Numbered from the stretch's first letter, positions 1 to 6,058 are shown. The stretch: DNA of 6,376 nt from Rickettsia endosymbiont of Bryobia graminum (GCA_020881085.1 JAJIYR010000186.1:1-6376), one strand, 5' to 3'. The notes: generated by a model from the sequence alone, not told the origin. Program-made: numbers and translations.

Positions 1-50
1 TCGAATTTAATGCCTGTTTTAGAATTTCCACACTTTATTTGGACAGAGCC
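1..50. mobile_element. Probable terminal segment of an insertion sequence (edge of window)
   Basis: Read on the minus strand, the histidine kinase homology stops after its Gly-Ala-Lys-Leu codons, where such proteins normally continue with an aromatic-rich final strand. It is replaced by sequence beginning GGCTCTGTCCAAATAAAGTG at base 50. That start resembles the terminal inverted repeats of bacterial insertion sequences, IS256-like ones in particular, though the family call is from memory and weak. The rest of the element lies outside the window, so no transposase or second terminal repeat can be seen. The element would have inserted into the 3' part of the kinase gene. Alternatively, this is simply a diverged kinase C-terminus, since the frame stays open to base 1. 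Confidence 0.42.
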
Positions 51-787
51 TAATTTTGCTCCTATATCGGAATTATTCTCAGCATAAATATAACCATTAT
101 GGGCTATAATAACTTCCTGGCAAATAGCAAGTCCAACACCTGAACCAGTGAAATGCTTATGAGTTCTAGAGCTTCGAATAAATTTTTTGAAAATTAGTTT
201 TAGTTCTGAATTAGGGATCCCAATTCCAGTATCTGATATTGAACAGCGCCAATATAATTTGTGATTTTGTTCTACTTGATCAACTATAGCAGTAATAGAT
301 CCTTCTTTAGTATATTTTAAGGCGTTATTAAATAGGTTATTTAATAATTGATTAATTTATAGTTTTATCTCCCCAAATAATGGCTGTATCTATATTATTA
401 TCAATTATATTAATATTAATCTTACTATTAATATTCAATTCTTTAAATTGTCCTATAATTATTTTTATACAAGATAATAGATCTATATATGCATAACTAA
501 ACTTCATTTTACCTGTAGTGAATTTGGATAAATCCAATAACTGATCAGTTAATAAAGTGATGTGCTGATTGTTGTTTGCGATTATAGCAATTTGTCTACG
601 TCGTTCAATATCGCTAATTTTATCCCAGTTTTCATGTAAAAATTGGGATATACTGGTAACTCCATGAATAGAAGTTCTGACTTCATGCGCAATATAATCA
701 AGAATATTATTTTGATCAGATATTTTTTTCTAATTTTAAAACTTTCTTTTTAAGATTGTTTTGAAATAAATTTAACCATGATAACAT
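51..787 (-). pseudogene. Frameshifted and truncated sensor histidine kinase
   Basis: This is a remnant of a two-component sensor kinase (HisKA plus HATPase_c). Reading from an ATG at 787, the frame runs about 23 codons and stops at 716-718. A run of seven A's at 723-729 explains this: one A fewer would restore the frame. The next frame holds the dimerisation/phosphoacceptor helix, with the His codon at 685-687 in a His-Glu-Val-Arg-Thr-Ser context; the usual Pro is Ser. It continues to a TAA at 352-354, where a one-base shift near 355-360 moves the homology into a third frame. That frame has the N box (Asn-Asn-Leu-Phe-Asn-Asn-Ala-Leu-Lys-Tyr-Thr), the G1 box Asp-Thr-Gly-Ile-Gly-Ile-Pro (213-233) and the G2 box Gly-Ser-Gly-Val-Gly-Leu-Ala (about 126-146). 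No N-terminal sensor or membrane segment is visible. The gene starts 27 bases after recR on the same strand. Homology ends at about 51, where a probable IS begins, so any receiver domain is lost or lies elsewhere. The family call is secure; which kinase it was is not. Confidence 0.85.
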
Positions 788-814
788 TTTAGACCTACTA
801 AAAATCGACAATAA

Positions 815-1417
815 TTAATCAAAAACGTGTCGTGAAGCTATTGCTGCCGATAAAGTTCCTTCATCTAAATAATCAAGTTCTCCGCCTATGGGTATACCAC
901 TTGCTAACCTTGATATTTTAATATTATAATCTTTAAAATACTCAGTAATAAAATAAGCAGTTGTTTGACCTTCTAAAGTTGAGTTAGTTGCAATAATTAA
1001 TTCATTCACTTTGTTATCTTGACATCTAGAGAGCAATTCAGGTAACCTTAACATTGTAGGATTTTGACGGTTTGCTGTGCTTAAACTATTACCAAGTACA
1101 TGATAATAACCTTTAAAAATACCGCTACGCTCTATTGCCCATAATTCAGTAACGGTTTCAACAATCGCAATAATGGATTTATCTCGTTCTTCGGATGAAC
1201 ATATTCTACAAATATTATTTGAATCAATATTACTGCAGATATTACATTTTGCGACATTATTATCTACAGAGCTAAGCGCAGAAATTAAGCTTTTTAATCT
1301 AATATCCTTTTCTTGCAATAAATGTAATATAATACGTCTAGCCGATCTTTGACCAAGCCCAGGTAATTTAGAAAAGAGGTAAATTAGTTGATCTATTTCA
1401 TTTAATTTATTAGTCAT
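815..1417 (-). CDS. recR: Recombination mediator protein RecR
   Basis: RecR acts with RecF and RecO to load RecA onto SSB-coated single-stranded DNA at gaps, as a ring-shaped clamp in the cytoplasm. The 200-residue protein matches the usual length (about 200). It shows the family layout: an N-terminal helix-hairpin-helix ([11 protein letters not shown], residues 18-28), a four-cysteine zinc motif (Cys58, Cys61, Cys70, Cys73), a Toprim domain beginning near residue 82 (Ile-Ala-Ile-Val-Glu-Thr), and the signature [14 protein letters not shown] near residues 171-184. The ATG at 1417 is preceded by AAAGGA about seven bases upstream, a good ribosome-binding site. It lies 67 bases downstream of the RDD gene on the same strand and is probably co-transcribed with it. 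It appears intact, in contrast to the kinase pseudogene that follows. Confidence 0.97.
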   Translation of the reverse strand: MTNKLNEIDQLIYLFSKLPGLGQRSARRIILHLLQEKDIRLKSLISALSSVDNNVAKCNICSNIDSNNICRICSSEERDKSIIAIVETVTELWAIERSGIFKGYYHVLGNSLSTANRQNPTMLRLPELLSRCQDNKVNELIIATNSTLEGQTTAYFITEYFKDYNIKISRLASGIPIGGELDYLDEGTLSAAIASRHVFD

Positions 1418-1484
1418 TTTTATTCCTTTGTTCCAAGAATTATTTGTTCTTGTTTAGTGATATACTCAATAATAGTTCTAAAAC

Positions 1485-1973
1485 TTAGCTTTTAATAACT
1501 ACGGTTTTAGCAATTTTATCATGTAAAGCTTGACGTTGTTTAGAAAATATAATTGACCAGATACCAAATAATGCTGTTAAATAACCAAGAAATCTTTTTA
1601 TTAATTGCCATTTTGTTGGTTGTTGTAATGTATTTTCATCCACTATTTTCATATGCATAATCATTTTACCAGGTGTAGCGCCCCAATAAATCGAAAATCC
1701 AATAAAATACATACCAACTATACAAAAATTAACAATTAAAATTAACACTAAATATAGTAAAAGATCGTTTAAACTTATTTCTGGAAGAGATTCTGTTTGT
1801 TCTGCAGCAGCCTTAACTAATATTTCAGCAATACTTACTTTAAATAATAAGATTGATAATCTATAGTTAATAAAAGTAGTAATTGGAGTTGTGATGATTG
1901 ATAATATAAATAAATCCAAAGTGGAGGAAAAAATTCTTGGTATAAGAGTGGGGTAAGTAATTTGTTTTTTCAT
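1485..1973 (-). CDS. RDD-family integral membrane protein
   Basis: This is a 162-residue inner-membrane protein of the RDD family (named for conserved Arg and Asp residues). Family members have been linked to ion/Na+ transport or to housekeeping of the envelope, but the role of this one is unknown. The family's N-terminal Arg13-x6-Asp20 pair starts the first membrane segment (about 18-38). A second long hydrophobic stretch spans about 71-96 and is followed by the conserved Gly-Ala-Thr-Pro-Gly-Lys-Met motif (98-104). A third weak hydrophobic segment (129-143) leads to Gln-Ala-Leu-His-Asp-Lys-Ile-Ala-Lys-Thr-Val-Val (148-159), the usual family ending. The ATG at 1973 has AGAGGA about five bases upstream. 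The gene precedes recR on the same strand and probably shares a transcript with it. The family assignment is firm; no substrate can be named. Confidence 0.9.
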   Translation of the reverse strand: MKKQITYPTLIPRIFSSTLDLFILSIITTPITTFINYRLSILLFKVSIAEILVKAAAEQTESLPEISLNDLLLYLVLILIVNFCIVGMYFIGFSIYWGATPGKMIMHMKIVDENTLQQPTKWQLIKRFLGYLTALFGIWSIIFSKQRQALHDKIAKTVVIKS

Positions 1974-2064
1974 TTTTCCTCTATATGAGTATATATTGCT
2001 TTAACTTGAAACTGTTTAGAATTAACTAACAATGCCATGTACCAGCTTATTTAAGCCTGTAAAG

Positions 2065-2116
2065 TCAAGAATTAAGTTTAGGATGGCTAGTGCATATATT
2101 CTTAATTAATTCTTGA
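2065..2116. repeat. Inverted repeat in the gap between the zinc-ribbon and RDD genes
   Basis: TCAAGAATT at 2065-2073 is the exact reverse complement of AATTCTTGA at 2108-2116. The pairing extends to twelve bases if a four-base AATT bulge is allowed. It lies downstream of the zinc-ribbon gene and upstream of the RDD gene, both on the minus strand. There is no T-run after the stem on either strand, so a Rho-independent terminator is not well supported. The remaining bases of the 1974-2151 gap show no gene or clear promoter. Confidence 0.35.
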
Positions 2117-2151
2117 AATGTCAGAACTATACAATTTTTGTTAATGAGGTG

Positions 2152-2829
2152 TTATTGTAATATAAAATCTAAATTATTACCAAGCATAATATCTAGTGAA
2201 TCACTTAGGGTAGGAACCGAATCAAGATTAGTGCTGATTTCAATATACTGTTTAGGTGATAACTTAATATCTTTTTGTTCTAATATATATGATTTTACTG
2301 GTACATTCTTTTTATCTAACAACCTAATTTTAGTTAAGGGTATTGTTATATTATAATTATAATTATTAGTTATCCTATAAGAGATTTTAATTTGTTTGGT
2401 GTTGGTATTTTGGGCGGTTTGAATATTATCTATAACTAATAGATTATTGTTATAAAATTTAGGTAAGATATTAAATTTATCGTGAAATAATATAAATAAT
2501 AATAATAAGCTAATACTAGCAAGTAAAATAGGCACTATATTAGAGTGGTGGGATATATTTAATGGTAACAATACTGGTAAGTTAGTACCCTTGCTAAGAT
2601 AAATGGGGTTTTCATTAGATGTCATTTTATTAAGATCAGCATTACTATTTGTTGTAGATAAAGTTTGTTGATTATTCTCAATATTTTGAGGTTGATTGTC
2701 GATAGGTGCGTCTACTAGTTGATACCATGTTGATAGACACTTAGAACATTTCACTCTCCTACCAATAGTTCCTAATTGTTCTTTAGGAACCATAAAACTA
2801 GCATCACAATTTGGACAGGTAATATTCAT
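2152..2829 (-). CDS. MJ0042-type zinc-ribbon single-pass membrane protein
   Basis: This 225-residue protein begins with an MJ0042/zinc-ribbon motif, with Cys5-Pro-Asn-Cys8 and Cys28-Ser-Lys-Cys31 followed by Leu-Ser-Thr-Trp. Alphaproteobacterial proteins with this N-terminus usually carry one transmembrane helix and a DUF3426-like periplasmic domain, and the same layout is visible here. A polar Asn/Gln-rich linker covers about 44-80, a hydrophobic helix lies at about 98-115, and a beta-rich C-terminal domain covers about 125-225, with a pattern typical of an immunoglobulin-like fold (alternating residues, Lys-Ile-Ser-Tyr-Arg-Ile-Thr-Asn). The zinc ribbon would face the cytoplasm and the C-terminal domain the periplasm. 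The function is not established. The ATG at 2829 has no strong Shine-Dalgarno sequence, but the zinc motif starts at residue 5, which fixes the start well. A promoter-like sequence lies 35-63 bases upstream of this start, overlapping the divergent one facing dapD. Confidence 0.85.
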   Translation of the reverse strand: MNITCPNCDASFMVPKEQLGTIGRRVKCSKCLSTWYQLVDAPIDNQPQNIENNQQTLSTTNSNADLNKMTSNENPIYLSKGTNLPVLLPLNISHHSNIVPILLASISLLLLFILFHDKFNILPKFYNNNLLVIDNIQTAQNTNTKQIKISYRITNNYNYNITIPLTKIRLLDKKNVPVKSYILEQKDIKLSPKQYIEISTNLDSVPTLSDSLDIMLGNNLDFILQ

Positions 2830-2855
2830 TATTAATATCTAATTTTTTGTATAAG

Positions 2856-2883
2856 TTGACTTAAAGATAAAGTTATTTATACT
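2856..2883 (+). promoter_or_regulatory. Sigma-70-type promoter facing dapD
   Basis: TTGACT (2856-2861) and TATACT (2878-2883) are separated by 16 bases, and each hexamer matches five of six consensus positions. Transcription would start near 2890 and give dapD an unusually long leader of about 220 bases containing several inverted repeats. In DNA this A/T-rich, chance -10 matches are common, but the paired hexamers are among the best in the window. Confidence 0.5.
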
Positions 2884-2892
2884 GTTTATCAA
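2864..2892 (-). promoter_or_regulatory. Promoter-like sequence for the zinc-ribbon gene, overlapping the dapD promoter
   Basis: On the minus strand TTGATA (2892 to 2887) is followed after 17 bases by TATCTT (2869 to 2864). This would place the start near 2857, about 28 bases before the ATG at 2829. It overlaps the plus-strand promoter almost completely, so the two directions would compete for RNA polymerase. The -10 match is only four of six. Confidence 0.35.
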
Positions 2893-2927
2893 TAGTTTAC
2901 TACATAAACTTAAAAATCTATTGATAA
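2886..2927. repeat. Ten-base inverted repeat beside the divergent promoters
   Basis: TTATCAATAG (2886-2895) is the exact reverse complement of CTATTGATAA (2918-2927). A smaller GTTTA/TAAAC pair is nested between them (2895-2899 and 2905-2909). The left arm covers the predicted dapD transcription start and the -35 hexamer of the opposite promoter. It could therefore be an operator for a dimeric regulator, or the first hairpin of the dapD leader RNA. Confidence 0.5.
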
Positions 2928-2950
2928 GTTTTTGAGTATAAGATTGTAAA

Positions 2951-2985
2951 TAGCAAAATTTCAAGGGGGGTCTTCAATTTTGCTA
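2951..2985. repeat. Hairpin with G6-containing loop in the dapD leader
   Basis: TAGCAAAATT (2951-2960) pairs perfectly with AATTTTGCTA (2976-2985) across a 15-base loop that contains GGGGGG at 2965-2970, striking in DNA this A/T-rich. No T-run follows on the plus strand, and the flanking genes diverge, so a transcription terminator is not expected here. It may be part of a dispersed palindromic repeat or a leader RNA structure. Confidence 0.55.
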
Positions 2986-2990
2986 TAAAT

Positions 2991-3059
2991 AATAATTAAT
3001 AAACAAATTATCCAAAAAGGTAAAGGCCGTCCTGAGTCTTTTTCCATTCATTAATTATT
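2991..3059. repeat. Nested inverted repeats in the dapD leader
   Basis: AATAATTAAT (2991-3000) is complementary to ATTAATTATT (3050-3059). Inside it, AAAAAG (3014-3019) is complementary to CTTTTT (3038-3043), and the enclosed core is relatively GC-rich (AAGGCCGTCCTGAG, 3023-3036). A/T-only arms can arise by chance here, but nesting with the inner arms makes a folded leader segment or a palindromic element plausible. Confidence 0.35.
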
Positions 3060-3061
3060 AC

Positions 3062-3102
3062 CTCATACTTTAAGAATGATTAAATCACTCTTAAAGTATG
3101 AG
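3062..3102. promoter_or_regulatory. Near-perfect 41-bp palindrome abutting the dapD ribosome-binding site
   Basis: CTCATACTTTAAGA (3062-3075) is the exact reverse complement of TCTTAAAGTATGAG (3089-3102). The bases between them continue the symmetry (TGATT/AATCA around 3082), with a single mismatch (3076/3088). The last two bases of the right arm overlap the Shine-Dalgarno stretch AGAAGGGA that serves the ATG at 3114. As RNA it would form a strong hairpin next to the ribosome-binding site; as DNA it could be an operator. No T-run follows it, so it is not an ordinary terminator. The structure is directly visible; the regulatory role is inferred. Confidence 0.65.
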
Positions 3103-3113
3103 AAGGGATTATC

Positions 3114-3941
3114 ATGCAAAAAAAATATATAGATTACATAGAAGAATCATGGCAGGTTCGTAGTGAAATAATTAAAGATTATCAACAGCTTCAAAATCTT
3201 AAAAAAATATTAGATGAAATAATTAATGCCTTAAATAATGGGGTTATAAGAGTTTGCGAAAAAAAAGATAATGAATGGCAAGTAAATGATTGGATAAAAA
3301 AAGCAATATTACTGTATTTTGCTGTCACAAGCTCGCAAATTTATTCAGGAGATTCTATTAAGTGGTATGATAAGATTGCTCCTAGATTTTCTAAGGATTA
3401 TAATGAAGAATTATTTAAATCAAATGCTTGTAGAATAGTGCCTGGAGCATTTATAAGAACAGGAAGTTATATAGCAAAAAATGCGGTTATTATGCCATCT
3501 TTTATCAATATAGGCGCTTATATAGGAGAGGGTACTATGATTGATACGTGGTCGACTATTGGTTCATGTGCTCAAATAGGAAAAAATTGTCATATTTCCG
3601 GAGGAACAGGAATAGCAGGAGTATTAGAACCAATTCAGGATAAACCTGTAATAATTGAAGATAATTGTTTTATAGGAGCAAGATCTGAGATAGTAGAAGG
3701 AGTAGTGGTAGAAGAAGGTAGTGTGATTAGTATGGGAGTATTTATTGGGGCTTCCACGAAAATAGTAGATAGAGAAAGTGGTAACATAATTTATGGTAAA
3801 GTTCCAGCATATTCAGTAGTAGTGCCAGGAAGTATGCCTGGGAAAGTAGGTAAACCAAGCCTTTATTGTGCAGTGATTGTCAAAAAAGTTGATAAGGGTA
3901 CTAGAGAGAAAGTATCTATAAATGAGTTGCTAAGGGTATAG
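3114..3941 (+). CDS. dapD: 2,3,4,5-tetrahydropyridine-2,6-dicarboxylate N-succinyltransferase
   Basis: DapD transfers succinyl from succinyl-CoA to tetrahydrodipicolinate, a cytoplasmic step of the succinylase route to meso-diaminopimelate, used for peptidoglycan cross-linking and lysine. The 275-residue length matches the family (about 274). Residues 1-105 form the helical N-terminal domain. Residues from about 108 to 235 are hexapeptide repeats that build the left-handed beta-helix. They include the diagnostic Gly-Glu-Gly-Thr-Met-Ile-Asp-Thr-Trp (137-145, with the catalytic-region Asp144) and Glu-Asp-Asn-Cys-Phe-Ile-Gly-Ala-Arg-Ser-Glu (181-191). The C-terminus Tyr-Cys-Ala-Val-Ile-Val-Lys-Lys-Val-Asp is also typical. 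AGAAGGGA precedes the ATG at good spacing. The gene stands alone, not next to other dap genes, and has a long palindrome-rich leader that may regulate it. It appears fully intact. Confidence 0.98.
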   Translation: MQKKYIDYIEESWQVRSEIIKDYQQLQNLKKILDEIINALNNGVIRVCEKKDNEWQVNDWIKKAILLYFAVTSSQIYSGDSIKWYDKIAPRFSKDYNEELFKSNACRIVPGAFIRTGSYIAKNAVIMPSFINIGAYIGEGTMIDTWSTIGSCAQIGKNCHISGGTGIAGVLEPIQDKPVIIEDNCFIGARSEIVEGVVVEEGSVISMGVFIGASTKIVDRESGNIIYGKVPAYSVVVPGSMPGKVGKPSLYCAVIVKKVDKGTREKVSINELLRV

Positions 3942-3955
3942 TTTACATTAAATAG

Positions 3956-4089
3956 ATGGTAAGTAGTTGCATTAAGGAAGAAAACTATTGTAAATTATGA
4001 CGGTTAGGCGGTGGAAAGGCTACGTGCCATCCTTTATAGGTATATTATAAAGAATGGTCTTGTGGATTACCATGCAAACCGCTTACCAT
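3956..4089. repeat. Nested inverted-repeat element between dapD and dnaN
   Basis: Three pairings nest in order. The outer arms are ATGGTAAG (3956-3963) with CTTACCAT (4082-4089). Next is CGGTT (4001-4005) with AACCG (4077-4081), directly adjacent to the outer right arm. The innermost hairpin pairs 4027-4038 with 4046-4057 (CCAT, one mismatch, CTTTATA) around a seven-base loop. An eight-base direct repeat TTACCATG also occurs at 4067 and 4083. The segment from about 4000 to 4090 is richer in G+C than its surroundings. It has no convincing open reading frame and does not look like a tRNA. It could be a rickettsial-type palindromic repeat element or a structured RNA in the dnaN leader. The remaining spacer up to 4156 shows nothing clear, only a weak promoter-like TTGTCT/TAAATT pair at 4113-4142. 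Confidence 0.5.
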
Positions 4090-4156
4090 GATGATTAATA
4101 AAGAAGTAGTTATTGTCTAAACTCTAACAAACAAAATAAATTAAAAACATACGTAT

Positions 4157-5314
4157 ATGTCCAATTTAAAAATAATAACCGAAACGAAGATATTAAATCA
4201 TGCTTTAAGTTTTGCTAATTCAGTAGTAGAAAAACGTAATGTAATAGCTGAGCTTAGTAATATCAAGTTATCTTCAAAGGATGGTAAACTAGAATTAATA
4301 GCTACTAACATGGAAGTGTATTTAAGCCAAAAAATATCAGCGCAAGTTATAAGCGAAGGAGAAATAACAGTATCAACAAAAACACTTAGTGATATAGTTA
4401 AAAAAATTCCTGATAACGAGATAACTCTTAGTGTTTCAAGTGAAACTGGTCAACTTGAGATTTTAGGTAAAAATTGTAAATTTAATTTATTAACTTTACC
4501 TGTAAATCAATTTCCTACTTTAGATAATATTAATATTGAATCTAATTTTAAAATTCCTTGTCGTGATTTTGCTAAAATTATTGATAGTACTTTGTTTTCA
4601 ATATCTGTTGATGAAACAAGATATAATTTGAATGGAGTTTATTTCTCTATTAAAGAGGGCGAATGTACAGCAGCTAGTACTGACGGGCATAGATTGTCAG
4701 TTTCAGTGGCATCAGTAGATAATAGCTCAAATAAGTTTGGAGTTATTTTACCTAAGAAAACTTTAGAAGAAATTGTCAAGATAGCAAAAGACCCTAAAAA
4801 TATCCAGCTAGATATGGAAATTTTCCTAAGCATTAATAGAATTAAATTTGTTTGTAACGATATAGTAATGGTATCAAAGCTTATCGATGGAACTTTTCCT
4901 GAATACCAAGCCTTTATACCAGTAGAAAATAACTATAAACTTACTATTAATACCAAATTATTAGCTGATGTTATAGATCGAATTGCTACTATTACTGTAG
5001 ATAAATTTCAGGCAATAAAACTAATTTTATCAAAAGAATCACTTAAAGTTACTGCTTCCGGGGAATCAAGAGGGATAGCTGAAGAGGTTATAGCTTGTTC
5101 AGGTGATAATAATAATTTTTGTATATTTGATCACGAAGATAGCTTATCAATAGGTTTTAATCCTAAATATCTTACAGAAAGTTTAAATGCAGTAATACAT
5201 GCTATAAAAGGTAATCAAGTAGAGTTGCATTTTTCAAATGCATCTTCGCCGATATTGTTAAAAACTATTGATAATGCTAAAGATATTTTTGTAATTATGC
5301 CAGTTAAGGTATAG
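4157..5314 (+). CDS. dnaN: DNA polymerase III beta subunit (sliding clamp)
   Basis: DnaN forms the ring-shaped homodimer that encircles DNA and tethers the replicative polymerase, and it also recruits other repair and replication factors. At 385 residues it is slightly longer than the E. coli protein (366). It shows the expected three repeated clamp domains, with a diagnostic Arg-Tyr-Asn-Leu-Asn-Gly-Val-Tyr-Phe segment followed by Thr-Asp-Gly-His-Arg-Leu-Ser at residues 175-181. It ends in Ile-Met-Pro-Val-Lys-Val, equivalent to the family's Met-Pro-Met-Arg-Leu tail that contributes to the partner-binding cleft. No clear Shine-Dalgarno sequence precedes the ATG at 4157, and no better in-frame start lies upstream. 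The gene is next to dapD rather than dnaA or recF, consistent with the scrambled gene order of reduced intracellular genomes. It appears intact. Confidence 0.97.
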   Translation: MSNLKIITETKILNHALSFANSVVEKRNVIAELSNIKLSSKDGKLELIATNMEVYLSQKISAQVISEGEITVSTKTLSDIVKKIPDNEITLSVSSETGQLEILGKNCKFNLLTLPVNQFPTLDNINIESNFKIPCRDFAKIIDSTLFSISVDETRYNLNGVYFSIKEGECTAASTDGHRLSVSVASVDNSSNKFGVILPKKTLEEIVKIAKDPKNIQLDMEIFLSINRIKFVCNDIVMVSKLIDGTFPEYQAFIPVENNYKLTINTKLLADVIDRIATITVDKFQAIKLILSKESLKVTASGESRGIAEEVIACSGDNNNFCIFDHEDSLSIGFNPKYLTESLNAVIHAIKGNQVELHFSNASSPILLKTIDNAKDIFVIMPVKV

Positions 5315-5338
5315 AAAAAGAATTTTTGCTGGGCATTT

Positions 5339-5366
5339 TTATGGCAAGCCTGCAATCTTGCCATAA
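5339..5366. terminator. Hairpin between convergent dnaN and bioY
   Basis: TTATGGCAAG (5339-5348) pairs perfectly with CTTGCCATAA (5357-5366) across an eight-base loop. Its position, 25 bases after the dnaN stop and 26 bases after the bioY stop on the other strand, suits a shared terminator. Neither strand has a proper T-run after the stem, so it may instead protect transcript ends or stop transcription only weakly. Confidence 0.5.
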
Positions 5367-5391
5367 GAAGTTGAATTGCTGTACTTACTAA

Positions 5392-5922
5392 CTATAGTTT
5401 AACAACTCGAATAAGACCTACTAATAAGAATGATTTTATTATTCCAGGAATAATAAATGGCAATACTCCTGATACAAAGGCTTTGCTAAAACCAATAAAC
5501 CCTGCCAGCCATAAATAACCGAATGTATAAATTATAACACTACCTATTAAACATAATAAAATATTATCTAGTATTTTATTATTAGATAATTTATTTTTTA
5601 ATGTAGTTATAGTATACACAGCAGCTATAAAACCTATAATATATCCACCCGTTACTCCTGTTAGTTTACTAATACCAAAACTGTAATTTATAAACACAGG
5701 TGCGCCCATAAAACCTAATACAGTATATGTTATAATAGATGCCATAGCATTGATCCTATTATAGGTAAGAGCAATAAATAAAACACCTACTGTCTGTAAG
5801 GTAATTGGTACTGGATTTAATGGTATTGTGATTTGTGAGCAAATAGCAAGCAAAGAAACGCCCAACAATATTTCAAGAAATTTAGATGTAGAAATTTTTA
5901 ATGAAGCTGTATTTAAGGACAT
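5392..5922 (-). CDS. bioY: Biotin transporter BioY (ECF S component)
   Basis: BioY is the membrane-embedded biotin-binding subunit of an energy-coupling-factor transporter. It can work with shared or dedicated EcfT and ATPase partners, none of which are in this window. The 176-residue protein is within family size (about 180-200) and is almost wholly hydrophobic, with about six membrane segments. Diagnostic motifs are Ile-Pro-Leu-Asn-Pro-Val-Pro-Ile-Thr-Leu-Gln-Thr (32-43) followed by Gly-Val-Leu-Phe, Gly-Ala-Pro-Val-Phe (72-76), and Gly-Val-Thr-Gly-Gly-Tyr-Ile-Ile-Gly-Phe (89-98), where many homologues have Gly-Pro-Thr. The ATG at 5922 has AAGG about nine bases upstream, and a good promoter precedes it. 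It runs convergent to dnaN. The host probably imports biotin; no biotin synthesis genes are seen here. Confidence 0.95.
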   Translation of the reverse strand: MSLNTASLKISTSKFLEILLGVSLLAICSQITIPLNPVPITLQTVGVLFIALTYNRINAMASIITYTVLGFMGAPVFINYSFGISKLTGVTGGYIIGFIAAVYTITTLKNKLSNNKILDNILLCLIGSVIIYTFGYLWLAGFIGFSKAFVSGVLPFIIPGIIKSFLLVGLIRVVKL

Positions 5923-5951
5923 AAAATAACCTTGTTGATTAAAATTGGAAA

Positions 5952-5980
5952 AAAATACTACTAATAACTAATAGTGTCAA
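5952..5980 (-). promoter_or_regulatory. Promoter of bioY
   Basis: On the minus strand a perfect TTGACA (5980 to 5975) is followed after 17 bases by TATTTT (5957 to 5952), a four-of-six -10. Initiation near 5945 would give a leader of about 22 bases. It is the clearest -35 hexamer in the window. The hexamer lies close to where the downstream IS630-type element may begin, so the element could have contributed it. Confidence 0.55.
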
Positions 5981-6058
5981 ATAGGTTCTATCCATAATAT
6001 ACTGTTCGTAAATGAAGGGTTGCAAAGATAGGAGAGCTATTGTAGAGTTTAGGACATT
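5972..6058 (+). mobile_element. Probable left-end region of the IS630-type element
   Basis: The stretch between the bioY promoter and the transposase start should contain the left end of the element. IS630-type elements insert at TA, and a TA at 5972-5973 is followed by GTGTCAAATAGG, a possible terminal repeat, but the other end is outside the window so this boundary is a guess. A promoter-like pair, GTGTCA (5974-5979) and TATACT (5998-6003) with 18-base spacing, could drive the transposase. Confidence 0.3.

Noticed and set aside
352..537. Treating the 61-codon minus-strand frame as a small gene
   Set aside because: Its translation is the middle of the histidine kinase and continues homology upstream and downstream in shifted frames; it is part of the pseudogene.
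716..730. Programmed frameshift at the A7 run of the kinase
   Set aside because: A poly-A run can promote slippage, but a second independent shift and a truncated 3' end make ordinary decay far more likely.
2138..2356. 72-codon plus-strand open frame
   Set aside because: It lies antisense inside the zinc-ribbon gene, has no ribosome-binding site and no recognisable motif; a shadow frame.
3998..4051. Short ORF in the dapD-dnaN spacer
   Set aside because: About 17 codons before a stop, no ribosome-binding site, and it sits within the inverted-repeat element.
3942..4156. tRNA or known riboswitch in the dapD-dnaN spacer
   Set aside because: No cloverleaf with T-loop consensus and no riboswitch core that I recognise; only nested inverted repeats.
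4639..4833. 64-codon minus-strand open frame inside dnaN
   Set aside because: It is antisense to a well-recognised dnaN coding region, including the Thr-Asp-Gly-His-Arg motif; a shadow frame.
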